Source: Nitrospinota bacterium
GTDB taxonomy: Bacteria > JAUXIQ01
Reading direction: 5' to 3'
Length of the DNA stretch: 6,149 bases
NCBI GenBank assembly: GCA_030620925.1
Contig: JAUXIQ010000133.1
Span: forward strand, 1-6,149
The position numbers and the translations under genes were made by a program. Shown here piece after piece: positions 1 to 5,859 of this stretch (positions are counted from its first letter, which is position 1; the number at the start of each line of letters is the position of its first letter). The notes under the pieces are model-generated. The model was given only the letters and a program-made list of their open reading frames with translations. It was not told where the DNA came from and searched no databases.

Positions 1-1034
1 ACCTGTATATCGGGTTTTTCGATGATTTCGCCTATGACCGTCTCCTGAACGCCCTTGCCTTCGAGCGTTTCCAGGAGCTGGTTTTTTTTATCCGCAGGCA
101 ATGCTATGAGCAGTCCGCCTGAGGTCTGCGGGTCGCAGAGGATGAGCTTCTCCACTTCGGAAAGGGAGTCGTCCCAGGCCACTTTATTTTCCATGTGGTT
201 CATGTTGTTGTATGCGCCGCCGGGGGCCAAGCCGTCCGCGGCCAGCTCCTTTGCGCCGTCAATCAACGGCACTTGCGATGCGTATATCCTGGCTCCCAGC
301 CCGCTGGCGCTGGTCATCTCGTGCAGGTGCCCGAGCAGGCCGAAACCGGTTACGTCGGTGCAGGAGTTCACGCCGGTTTCCACCATTGCCTCTGAGGCGT
401 TTTTGTTGAGCGTTGACATTATCGTCGTCGCTTCTTCTATCAGCGCCTCCGGGGCTTTCTCATGTTTTAAGGCGGTGGTGATTATCCCCAAACCCAGCGG
501 CTTGGTGAGCACCAATGCGTCGCCGGGTTTGGCGCTGGCGTGGGTCATAATATCTTCCGTCTCGGCTACGGCCACAAGACTGAGGCCGTATTTCGGCTCG
601 GGATCGTCGATGGTGTGGCCGCCGATTATGGGAATGGAGGCTTCCCTGGCCTTATCCGCTCCACCCTTGAGTATCTCCACCATGATGTCCAAGGAAAGTT
701 TCTTGGAAGGAAAACCTATCAGGTTGAGTGCCACCAGCGGCTTCACCCCCTTGGCGTAAATGTCGCTCAAGGAGTTGGCGGCGGCTATGGTGCCGAAAGT
801 ATAGGGATCGTCCACCACCGGGGTGAAGAAATCCACCGTGAGTAACAACGCCTGGCCGTTTTCCATGAGGTATACACCTACGTCGTCGGCGGTGTCGGTG
901 CCTACCAATACGTTGGGGTCGTCAAACACCGGTAGCTGATCGAGAACTTGCCCCAGCTCCTGGGGGCTAATCTTGCATGCTCAACCTGCGCCGTGGCTGA
1001 AAGAAGTCAACCTGACCTTTTCGTTCTTCGCCAT
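1..1034 (-). CDS. selD: Selenide, water dikinase (selenophosphate synthetase), selenocysteine-containing; 3' end beyond window
   Basis: Makes selenophosphate from selenide and ATP in the cytoplasm, the selenium donor for Sec-tRNA and selenouridine synthesis. Translation from the ATG at 1034-1032 gives MAKNEKVRLTSFSHGAG, then an in-frame TGA (983-981, residue 18), then ACKIS. This is the catalytic HGAG-(C/U)-xCK motif of SelD, so the TGA is read as selenocysteine. K21, the partner of the Sec, is present. Metal/ATP-binding aspartates sit at D51 (TADDVGVY), D91 (AANSLSDIYAKG) and D227 (CTDVTGFGLLGH). GGHTIDDPEPKYG (138-150) and CDPQTSGGLL near the C-terminus are also family signatures. An AGGGGGGAA Shine-Dalgarno lies at 1049-1041. 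About 344 codons are visible against roughly 347 in E. coli, so only a few residues are missing. It is divergent from the LysR gene. A standard gene caller would break or truncate this gene at the TGA. Confidence 0.96.
950..983 (-). promoter_or_regulatory. Sec UGA codon with bacterial SECIS-like hairpin
   Basis: Read on the minus strand, the UGA (983-981) is followed by a stem of GCCCC (967-963) with GGGGC (954-950). Inside it C962 is bulged, AG (961-960) pairs with CT (956-955), and the apex is GAG (959-957). The apical region starts about 20 nt after the UGA and has a G in its first positions. This agrees with the general rules for bacterial SECIS elements (loop about 16-37 nt downstream), which recruit SelB. 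The fold was made by eye; the exact apical pairing is uncertain. Confidence 0.72.
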
Positions 1035-1071
1035 TTTCTCTTCCCCCCTGTTGAAGTAATGATTTATTTTT

Positions 1072-1100
1072 TTGACCTATTCTATGAGATATTCTATCAT
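1072..1100 (+). promoter_or_regulatory. Probable sigma70-type promoter of the LysR gene
   Basis: TTGACC (-35, 1072-1077; 5 of 6 consensus bases) and TATCAT (-10, 1095-1100; 5 of 6) are separated by exactly 17 bp. This predicts a transcript start near 1107 and a leader of about 50 nt before the ATG at 1159. The direct repeat TATTCTAT(G/C)A at 1078-1087 and 1090-1099 fills the spacer and -10 region and could be an operator. Confidence 0.6.
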
Positions 1101-1144
1101 TAATGAAATATTTTGTTCTAATGATTATCATTAATATTATTAAT
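1097..1144. repeat. Cluster of ATTAAT-centred palindromes
   Basis: Besides the 1119-1133 dyad, the perfect 10-bp palindrome TCATTAATGA lies at 1097-1106, over the lysR -10. A perfect 7-1-7 inverted repeat, ATTAATA-T-TATTAAT, lies at 1130-1144, ending where the lysR Shine-Dalgarno begins. AT-rich DNA produces palindromes by chance, so this is suggestive only. Three in under 50 bp of a divergent promoter region fits multi-site operator binding by a LysR-type protein. Confidence 0.35.
1119..1133. promoter_or_regulatory. Fur-box-like 7-1-7 palindrome in the selD/lysR intergenic region
   Basis: TAATGATTATCATTA has two 7-bp arms around a single centre base. On the minus strand it reads TAATGATAATCATTA, identical to the central 15 bases of the classical 19-bp Fur box; the outer flanks do not match. 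It lies just downstream of the predicted lysR transcript start, a position from which a bound protein would block lysR transcription. It could bind a Fur-family regulator or be a LysR operator, since T-N11-A type dyads look similar. No regulator is shown by the sequence itself. Confidence 0.4.
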
Positions 1145-1158
1145 GGAAGGGATAGACT

Positions 1159-2073
1159 ATGAACCTTCATCAATTGAAAATATTCAGAGCAGTGGCCAGG
1201 CTCAGGAACTTCACCAGAGCTTCCGAGGAGCTGCACCTGAGTCAACCCTCAGTCTCGGTGCAATTGAAGCAACTCGAAGATCACCTGGAGGTGGGTCTGG
1301 TGGAGAGGGCGGGGAGGGAAACCGTCCTTACCGATGCCGGGCGCATCCTTGAGGGTTATGCCGACCGTGTGTTCGCTATATTGGAAGAGGCTCGGGAAGC
1401 ACTGGAGGACTTGAAAGGTCTCAGGGCGGGCTTGCTTGCCGTAGGGGCCAGCACCACACCGGGGGTTTATCTGGTGCCCGGGGTTATGAGTGTATATCGG
1501 GGCCGATACCCTGAGGTGAAGCTGTCCCTGAGCATATCCAACACTGCTGAGATAGAGCGCCGTATCATCCGTAATGAGCTGGATATCGGGTTCATCGGGG
1601 AGGAACTGGAGCACCCGGAAATAATCGCCCGACGGATAATGGAGGACGAGATATTCCTGGTGGCCCCCTGGGGTAGCGACCTGGGGGCCGGAGGTAAAAC
1701 CATCAGTCCGAAAGAGCTGGAGGGCAGGAGTTTCATAATGCGGGAGAAAGGTTCCGCCACCCGACGCTGCGTGGAAGAGGCGTTTGGTCGGGCAGGCTTC
1801 GGAATAAACATTATGATGGAGCTGGAAACCCCCGAGGCGGCTAAACAGGCGGTGGTTGAGGGGCTGGGGCTGTCCTTTATGTCCGGGCTCGCGGTGCGAG
1901 GCGAATTGGGCGAAGACAGGCTGAGAGCGTTGAGGGTGAGGGGCGTGAGGATCACCCGTCCCTTAAACCTCATTTACAGGAAAGGCAAACGTTTTTCCAG
2001 GGCCGTCGAGGCTTTCCTGGCCCTGGTGGAGGAATTGCAGATCAACCATTCAGCCGGTGGGCATTTTCTTTGA
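1159..2073 (+). CDS. LysR-family transcriptional regulator, selenium-metabolism-associated type
   Basis: A 304-residue protein of usual LysR length. Residues 1-60 form the winged helix-turn-helix: MNLHQLKIFRAVARLRNFTRASEELHLSQPSVSVQLKQLE is spread over the first 40 positions, with the recognition helix at SQPSVSVQLKQLE. A linker helix follows (about 60-88), then the periplasmic-binding-protein-like effector domain (about 90-295; NELDIGFIGEE and GLGLSFMSG are typical segments). The ATG at 1159 has GGAAGGGA at 1145-1152. The gene starts 124 bp from the divergent selD. A LysR subfamily associated with selenium metabolism is known, and context plus sequence style suggest membership; this is inference, and the effector is unknown. 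It probably autoregulates and may control selD or downstream genes through the shared AT-rich promoter region. Confidence 0.9.
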   Translation: MNLHQLKIFRAVARLRNFTRASEELHLSQPSVSVQLKQLEDHLEVGLVERAGRETVLTDAGRILEGYADRVFAILEEAREALEDLKGLRAGLLAVGASTTPGVYLVPGVMSVYRGRYPEVKLSLSISNTAEIERRIIRNELDIGFIGEELEHPEIIARRIMEDEIFLVAPWGSDLGAGGKTISPKELEGRSFIMREKGSATRRCVEEAFGRAGFGINIMMELETPEAAKQAVVEGLGLSFMSGLAVRGELGEDRLRALRVRGVRITRPLNLIYRKGKRFSRAVEAFLALVEELQINHSAGGHFL

Positions 2074-2152
2074 AAAATGGGGCTATTCCTGATAATATCA
2101 ACCAGCTCAATGCAGAGGAGCGGATCGAGTTCCTTTTCAACTTCCTTGCCCT

Positions 2153-2168
2153 GGAGGTTTTAGATATG
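2153..2168 (+). promoter_or_regulatory. Shine-Dalgarno deciding the thiolase start
   Basis: GGAGG (2153-2157) lies 8 nt before ATG 2166, the start that gives a protein beginning MRDVSIIGVGTTPFSK, as SCP2-type thiolases do. The same frame stays open upstream to a TTG at 2070 that overlaps the lysR stop, adding 32 residues with no thiolase counterpart. Confidence 0.75.
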
Positions 2169-3326
2169 AGAGACGTTTCGATTATAGGCGTGGGGACCAC
2201 GCCGTTTAGCAAACACAAAGAGCGGGGTATTGCGGACCTGTCCCTTGAGGCGGGCCGCAAAGCCATCGAGGACGCGGGCATCGACAAGAGCAAGATCGAA
2301 GCCCTTTATCTGGGCAACTACGCCGCGGAAGCCCTGGTAGGGCAAGGCTCTCTGGCGGCGATTACGGGGAGAAACCTGGGGCTGGGCCAGATACCCTGCA
2401 CCAGGACGGAGGGAGCATGCGCCAGCGCGGGGATCGCTCTGCGGGAATCGTTCCTCACCATCGCCGCCGGTATTTACGACGTGGTCATAGCGGTGGGCGC
2501 GGAGCAGATGAGCACCTGCTCCACGGGGGTGGTCACCTCGGTTCTTGCCGGCGCCGGGGATACCACCATGGACAACATCTACGGGCTGACATTCCCGGGC
2601 TTTTTCGGCCTGGTATTGCGCAAGCACATGGAGGAGTTCGGCACCACCAGGGACCAGGTGTCCTGCGTGTCGGTCAAGAACCACCACAACGGCGCCACCA
2701 ACCCCATCGCCTACCTCAAGGACGAAATAACGGTGGAGGGGGTGAACGAGTCGCGCTTCATCGCCGATCCGTTGACCCTATACGATTGCTGCCCCATAAC
2801 CGACGGCGCCGTGGCGATGGTGCTATGTCCTTCTGATATGGCCCGCGACCTGTGCAAGAAGCCGGTGAAGGTCGTCGGCTCCGGCCACGCCATCGGGACC
2901 ACCAGCATACTGCAGATGGAATCCTTCACCACCTTCCCGGCCACCTTAAAAGCCGCCGAAATGGCATATCAGATGGCGGGGGTGAAACCTGAGGACATAG
3001 ACGTGGTGGAGCTGCACGACTGCTTCACCATAGCCGAGATAGTGGACAGCGAAGACCTGGGGCTGTTCGAGAAAGGCGAAGGCGGCCCGGCGGTGGAAAG
3101 CGGCCGGACGGCCGTAGACGGCGAACTTCCCATCAACCCCAGCGGGGGCCTAATCTCACGCGGTCATCCGGTGGGGGCCACGGGTTTGGCCCAGGTCTAT
3201 GAGCTGGTTCTTCAACTGAAGGGTGAGGCGGCCAACCAGGTCAAGAACCCTGAGCTGGGTCTGGCCCATAATCTGGGCGGTTCCGGCGCGGTATCCACGG
3301 TGCATATTCTGTCAAAAGACTTTTAA
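2166..3326 (+). CDS. SCP2/SCPx-type thiolase (acyl-CoA acyltransferase)
   Basis: A 386-residue thiolase-fold enzyme that makes or breaks C-C bonds between acyl-CoAs. The nucleophile is C85 in RTEGACASAG. KNHHNGATNP (171-180) is a family segment. HDCF (284-287) carries the second cysteine characteristic of the SCP2/archaeal thiolase class in place of the NEAF loop of bacterial biosynthetic thiolases. The catalytic histidine is H334 in SRGHPVGATG, and HNLGGSGAVS lies near the C-terminus. All the catalytic residues expected for the class are present. The DUF35 partner follows after 11 bp. Paired thiolase-DUF35 proteins are known in archaeal acetoacetyl-CoA/HMG-CoA synthesis and in BbsAB of anaerobic toluene degradation, so the two products probably form a complex. 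The true substrate cannot be read from the sequence; fatty-acid, branched or aromatic acyl-CoA are all possible. Confidence 0.92.
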   Translation: MRDVSIIGVGTTPFSKHKERGIADLSLEAGRKAIEDAGIDKSKIEALYLGNYAAEALVGQGSLAAITGRNLGLGQIPCTRTEGACASAGIALRESFLTIAAGIYDVVIAVGAEQMSTCSTGVVTSVLAGAGDTTMDNIYGLTFPGFFGLVLRKHMEEFGTTRDQVSCVSVKNHHNGATNPIAYLKDEITVEGVNESRFIADPLTLYDCCPITDGAVAMVLCPSDMARDLCKKPVKVVGSGHAIGTTSILQMESFTTFPATLKAAEMAYQMAGVKPEDIDVVELHDCFTIAEIVDSEDLGLFEKGEGGPAVESGRTAVDGELPINPSGGLISRGHPVGATGLAQVYELVLQLKGEAANQVKNPELGLAHNLGGSGAVSTVHILSKDF

Positions 3327-3337
3327 AAGGATAAGCG

Positions 3338-3673
3338 ATGAACGAGCAAACGGTGACTTCTCCCATAAAGAAGTGTCAGCAGTGCGGAAGGATGCTTCCT
3401 CAGGCCGCTCTGTCCTGCTTCTCCTGCGGGGCCTATGAATTTGAGGCGGCGGAGCCTCCCGACAGCGGGAAGGTATATTCCTATACCACCATCCGCGTGC
3501 CACCGGAGGGTTTTAACGATAACCAACCCTATAACGTGGTGGTGGTGGAGATTGCCGAAGGCATGCGGCTTTTGGCCATCCAGACCGAAGACGTGGAAGG
3601 CAGCCTGGAAATTAATGACAGCGTAGGGCTGGAGATGGGGGCCACGGGGCTGCTGACCGCTAAGAAAAGATGA
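3338..3673 (+). CDS. Zn-ribbon/OB-fold protein (DUF35 family), thiolase partner
   Basis: A 111-residue protein. The N-terminal rubredoxin-like zinc ribbon has C13-x2-C16 and C27-x2-C30 (KKCQQCGRM, SCFSCGAYE). An OB-fold follows from about residue 40 (GKVYSYTTIRVPPEGF, NVVVVEIAEGMRLLAIQ), the CoA-binding domain of this family. The size is at the short end of the family. It starts 11 bp after the thiolase stop with AAAGG upstream, so the two are almost certainly co-transcribed. In characterised systems such proteins scaffold the thiolase and bind the CoA moiety (archaeal thiolase/HMG-CoA synthase complex; BbsA). Partnership with the adjacent thiolase is inferred from operon position and precedent. 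Confidence 0.88.
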   Translation: MNEQTVTSPIKKCQQCGRMLPQAALSCFSCGAYEFEAAEPPDSGKVYSYTTIRVPPEGFNDNQPYNVVVVEIAEGMRLLAIQTEDVEGSLEINDSVGLEMGATGLLTAKKR

Positions 3674-3724
3674 AGTATTTCAGGGGAACCTTTCTGTATT
3701 TTGCTGATGGAGGAACAATCGTGG

Positions 3725-3794
3725 TCCCGCCTGCCGCGGGATGTCGCTCCTGCATCAGGTGAAACCAGCTACCGCAGGAGCGCCTTCCAGGCGC
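3725..3794. repeat. Inverted pair of REP-like hairpin elements
   Basis: Two divergent units share the head GCAGGAGCG: CGCTCCTGC at 3745-3753 and GCAGGAGCG at 3774-3782, a perfect 9-bp inverted repeat 20 nt apart. Each continues outward into its own hairpin. On the left this is TCCCGC (3725-3730) with GCGGGA (3736-3741). On the right it is GCGCCT-TCC-AGGCGC (3780-3794). Both units end with a GGGACC or GCGACC tail. A GGAG-containing head plus a short palindrome, placed between genes as a back-to-back pair, is the architecture of REP/BIME elements mobilised by RAYT transposases. The transcript could also form a long stem-loop that protects or attenuates the upstream mRNA. No transposase is in the window. 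Confidence 0.6.
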
Positions 3795-3890
3795 GACCGG
3801 TGATATGATGTTTTCCTAAAAATTGTTAGAGGGAGTCTTTTTTTGCTGAAGTTTCCTCAAAACATCGAAGCGTGAAGGGGAGGAAGGATA

Positions 3891-4568
3891 ATGTCCGGGG
3901 AAAGGATTTTCACGGATCAGGAGCTTAAGGAGATGGGGATGAGAACGGTGGATACCGTCATCTCCGCCATAGACGCCGGTGATTATGAGAAAGCCAAGAA
4001 ACTGAGCCGCAGGATGTATAAAGAGTTCGAGTCCATGCACGACCTGTACAGGGATTGGACCACATCGCTGATGAGCTTTATATACAAGCGATACGGCGAT
4101 GAAGCCCTCTACGAGTCGCTTTCGGAGAGTTGCGGCTCATGGATCTCGCCGCTTCTCGAGCTGTACGAACAGACGCCGGACCCAAAAAGGCGCGCCAAGA
4201 TGCTGGCCGCGGGGTTGAGGGGACACCTCCAACCGGTGGAAATAGAGGAGGACGACGAAAAATTCATCTTCAGGATGACCCCCTGCGGCAGCGGCGGCCG
4301 CCTGATACGGGAAGGCTGCTACGAGCCGCCCAAGAATTTCGCCAGGGTGAAAAATGCCCAGGCCATGACCTACGGAATCGACGACCTGCCCATCTACTGC
4401 TCACACTGCCCGTTTCAGGAGATCATACCCGTCGAATTGAAGGGATACCCTCTGTTCGTCACCATCCCCTCCGGGAAACTTGGCGAGGAACCTTGCGACG
4501 TATATCTTTACAAAGATATGAACGGAGTTCCGGAGGAGTATTTCAGCCGCGTAGGCAAAACCAAGTGA
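3891..4568 (+). CDS. Uncharacterised cysteine-motif protein
   Basis: I do not recognise this 225-residue protein. It starts at ATG 3891 with AGGAAGGA directly upstream. There is no signal peptide or membrane segment, so it is probably cytoplasmic. Residues 1-110 are highly charged and predicted helical. The C-terminal half carries a cysteine pattern: TPC132GSGGR, GC143YEPP, then YC170SHC173P and PC202DVY, with H112 and H172 nearby. The C132/C143/C170/C173 set could bind zinc or an Fe-S centre, or include a catalytic thiol. The repeat-bearing 217-bp gap from the DUF35 gene argues against tight coupling with the thiolase pair. It is convergent with trmI. Codon usage looks like its neighbours, so this is a resident gene. 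A hydrolase-like or metal-dependent regulatory role is possible but not shown. Confidence 0.85.
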   Translation: MSGERIFTDQELKEMGMRTVDTVISAIDAGDYEKAKKLSRRMYKEFESMHDLYRDWTTSLMSFIYKRYGDEALYESLSESCGSWISPLLELYEQTPDPKRRAKMLAAGLRGHLQPVEIEEDDEKFIFRMTPCGSGGRLIREGCYEPPKNFARVKNAQAMTYGIDDLPIYCSHCPFQEIIPVELKGYPLFVTIPSGKLGEEPCDVYLYKDMNGVPEEYFSRVGKTK

Positions 4569-4593
4569 TGCAGGATGCACGATACGGGATGCA
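4567..4593. repeat. Three GATGCA hexamers at the end of the 225-residue gene
   Basis: GATGCA occurs at 4567-4572, 4574-4579 and 4588-4593. The first copy overlaps the stop codon (TGA 4566-4568). The irregular spacing looks like a short degenerate direct repeat leading into the hairpin at 4598. Confidence 0.4.
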
Positions 4594-4597
4594 TGTA

Positions 4598-4628
4598 GGG
4601 GCGTGCCGCGGGACTGCGCCCCTTTCTT
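4598..4628 (+). terminator. Terminator-like hairpin between convergent genes
   Basis: GGGGCG (4598-4603) pairs with CGCCCC (4617-4622) around a 13-nt loop and is followed by TTTCTT (4623-4628). It lies 30 bp after the 225-residue gene and just before the trmI stop, where a terminator is expected. The large loop and interrupted T-run make it imperfect. The GTAGGGGCG start also resembles the heads of dispersed REP-like repeats, so it may be a repeat copy acting as terminator. Confidence 0.5.
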
Positions 4629-4630
4629 AG

Positions 4631-5422
4631 TCAAGAGGTCCTACGGGCGGTAACTATAAACCCTGAGTGGGCCACCATGCGGTGGAAAGGCCGCACGCTG
4701 CGGCCCTGAATATTCCACGGGCGTAAGATCACTTCCAGGGACTCCACCAACTGATATGACCCCTGGTTCCTGAGAGCTTCCACGACGTTCTGCACCTGTA
4801 CCACAGTGGGCACGAAGCACAGGAATACCCCTCCCGGTGTCAGGGTCCGGGCGGCCGCATCCACCACATCCCAGGGCCGCACCAGATCCAGGATGACCCT
4901 ATCCAGACCTTCTTCTTCTATACCTTCATATACGTCTTTCAGCTTGAGCACCAGATTTTCCGTCTCTCCCATGAAACGTTTAATGTTCTTCATGGCCCAT
5001 TTGGCCATGTCCTCTCGTATTTCATACGAGTAGACGGTCCCTTTCTCACCTACCGCCCGCAGCAGGGCCATAGTCAGGGCGCCTGAGCCCGTTCCCGCCT
5101 CAAGCACGCGGGCCCCCGGGAAAACATCAGCCCATATTAATATTATCCCCATGTCTTTGGGATAGATGATCTGCGTCCTGCGGGGCATCTTCATCACGAA
5201 GTCCCGCAGCAGCGGGCGGAAGACGTAGCAAGTTATTTCCGATGAAGAGATGACACCGCTGCCCTCCTTCTTCCCCAGCACCTCGTCGTGCTTTATCACA
5301 CCCTTGTGGAAATGGAATTCTCCTCCTTGTTCAAGGGTGAAGTAGTAGGACTTCCCCCGGTCGTCTATAAGGGCCACTCTCTCACCCTCTCGCAAAGGAG
5401 AAGTCCCCCTGGATTCCATCAT
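4631..5422 (-). CDS. trmI: tRNA (adenine(58)-N1)-methyltransferase TrmI
   Basis: A 263-residue SAM-dependent enzyme that methylates N1 of A58 in the tRNA T-loop, usually as a homotetramer. The N-terminal beta domain (about 8-75) is followed by the family signature MPRRTQIIYPKDMG (79-92). Next come the Rossmann SAM-binding motif VLEAGTGSGALT (106-117), the acidic post-beta2 E134 (YSYE), and catalytic-region DLVRPWD (179-185). RPFHRMVAHSGFIVTARR at the C-terminus is also typical. The start at 5422 has GAGGAG at 5439-5434; a second Met directly follows at 5419 but lies further from that site. Length is normal. The gene stands alone, with no neighbour suggesting an operon. Confidence 0.93.
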   Translation of the reverse strand: MMESRGTSPLREGERVALIDDRGKSYYFTLEQGGEFHFHKGVIKHDEVLGKKEGSGVISSSEITCYVFRPLLRDFVMKMPRRTQIIYPKDMGIILIWADVFPGARVLEAGTGSGALTMALLRAVGEKGTVYSYEIREDMAKWAMKNIKRFMGETENLVLKLKDVYEGIEEEGLDRVILDLVRPWDVVDAAARTLTPGGVFLCFVPTVVQVQNVVEALRNQGSYQLVESLEVILRPWNIQGRSVRPFHRMVAHSGFIVTARRTS

Positions 5423-5462
5423 AATTTACCGATCTCCTCATACATATCAGCTATAAGAGTCA

Positions 5463-5475
5463 GGCGGCAGCCGCC
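5463..5475 (-). other. GC-rich hairpin in the trmI leader
   Basis: GGCGG-CAG-CCGCC forms a compact 5-bp all-GC stem in otherwise AT-rich DNA, about 25 nt upstream of the trmI Shine-Dalgarno. It could stabilise the mRNA 5' end. No run of T follows on the minus strand, so it is not an evident terminator. Confidence 0.4.
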
Positions 5476-5488
5476 GGTTCGCCCGTCT

Positions 5489-5494
5489 ATTATA
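5489..5494 (-). promoter_or_regulatory. Probable -10 element for trmI
   Basis: The minus strand reads TATAAT at 5494-5489, a perfect -10. The hexamer 17 bp upstream is TACACC (5517-5512), a weak -35 with 3 of 6 matches. The predicted start near 5482 gives a leader of about 60 nt that contains the 5463-5475 hairpin. Confidence 0.45.
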
Positions 5495-5824
5495 ATCTAA
5501 ATTGAACAACGGGTGTAGAAAGATGAATTACTGCCGATATTATAAAACAGAACCTTTAACTCCCGTGAATAATGGTAGCAGAAGGAGCGGCAAAATTAAA
5601 GTTGTATAACTTGATGCCGGCAGAAGAAACTGACCGGAATATTTTTTTAAATTGAGTGTGAGAATTTTATATGGTTGTAAATGCTATGAATTGTCTATAG
5701 GATGTGTATTGTCTTACAGATTTGTGCTGTATTTTACATATATAGCTGGAATTTCAATGGTAACGATTCCCTACGATTAAAGCTGTGATGGATGAAGAAA
5801 ACATAATGTATGGTAATTTTCCAA
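5495..5824. other. AT-rich intergenic stretch without a convincing gene
   Basis: The base composition changes sharply from the GC-rich trmI to long A/T runs. Only very short open frames exist (for example 5523-5609, 28 codons; 5788-5850, 20 codons), and none has a good ribosome-binding site or recognisable product. No tRNA cloverleaf was seen. It could be a spacer, decayed DNA, or acquired sequence. Confidence 0.55.
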
Positions 5825-5856
5825 TTGACAATAAAACAATATATTTCTAATATAAT
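5825..5856 (+). promoter_or_regulatory. Probable strong promoter for the exported-protein gene
   Basis: A consensus TTGACA lies at 5825-5830. At 17 bp spacing the -10 would be TAATAT (5848-5853; 4 of 6). A perfect TATAAT lies at 5851-5856 but at 20 bp spacing. Either predicts a start near 5860 and a leader of about 190 nt before the GTG at 6056. Confidence 0.5.
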
Positions 5857-5859
5857 TAA

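Noticed and set aside
55-759. Long open frame on the plus strand over selD
   Set aside because: It is antisense to selD, whose catalytic motifs are unmistakable, and has no recognisable domains of its own.
967-1245. Minus-strand frame spanning the selD start and intergenic region
   Set aside because: It runs through the AT-rich promoter region and the lysR start with no family signature, and conflicts with both real genes.
3707-3808. 33-codon frame starting MEEQSWSRLPRDVAP
   Set aside because: It is a translation of the repeat pair itself; hairpin repeats often give such frames. No downstream coding continuation.
5523-5609. 28-codon frame MNYCRYYKTEPLTP...
   Set aside because: No Shine-Dalgarno, no recognisable similarity, and the region is AT-rich, where short frames arise by chance.
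5617-5648. CCGG...CCGG followed by T7, terminator-like
   Set aside because: Only a 4-bp stem around a 13-nt loop, separated from the T-run, and with no gene upstream on that strand to terminate.
5788-5850. 20-codon frame MDEENIMYGNFPIDNKTIYF
   Set aside because: Too short and without a ribosome-binding site; it overlaps the predicted promoter. At most a gene fossil.
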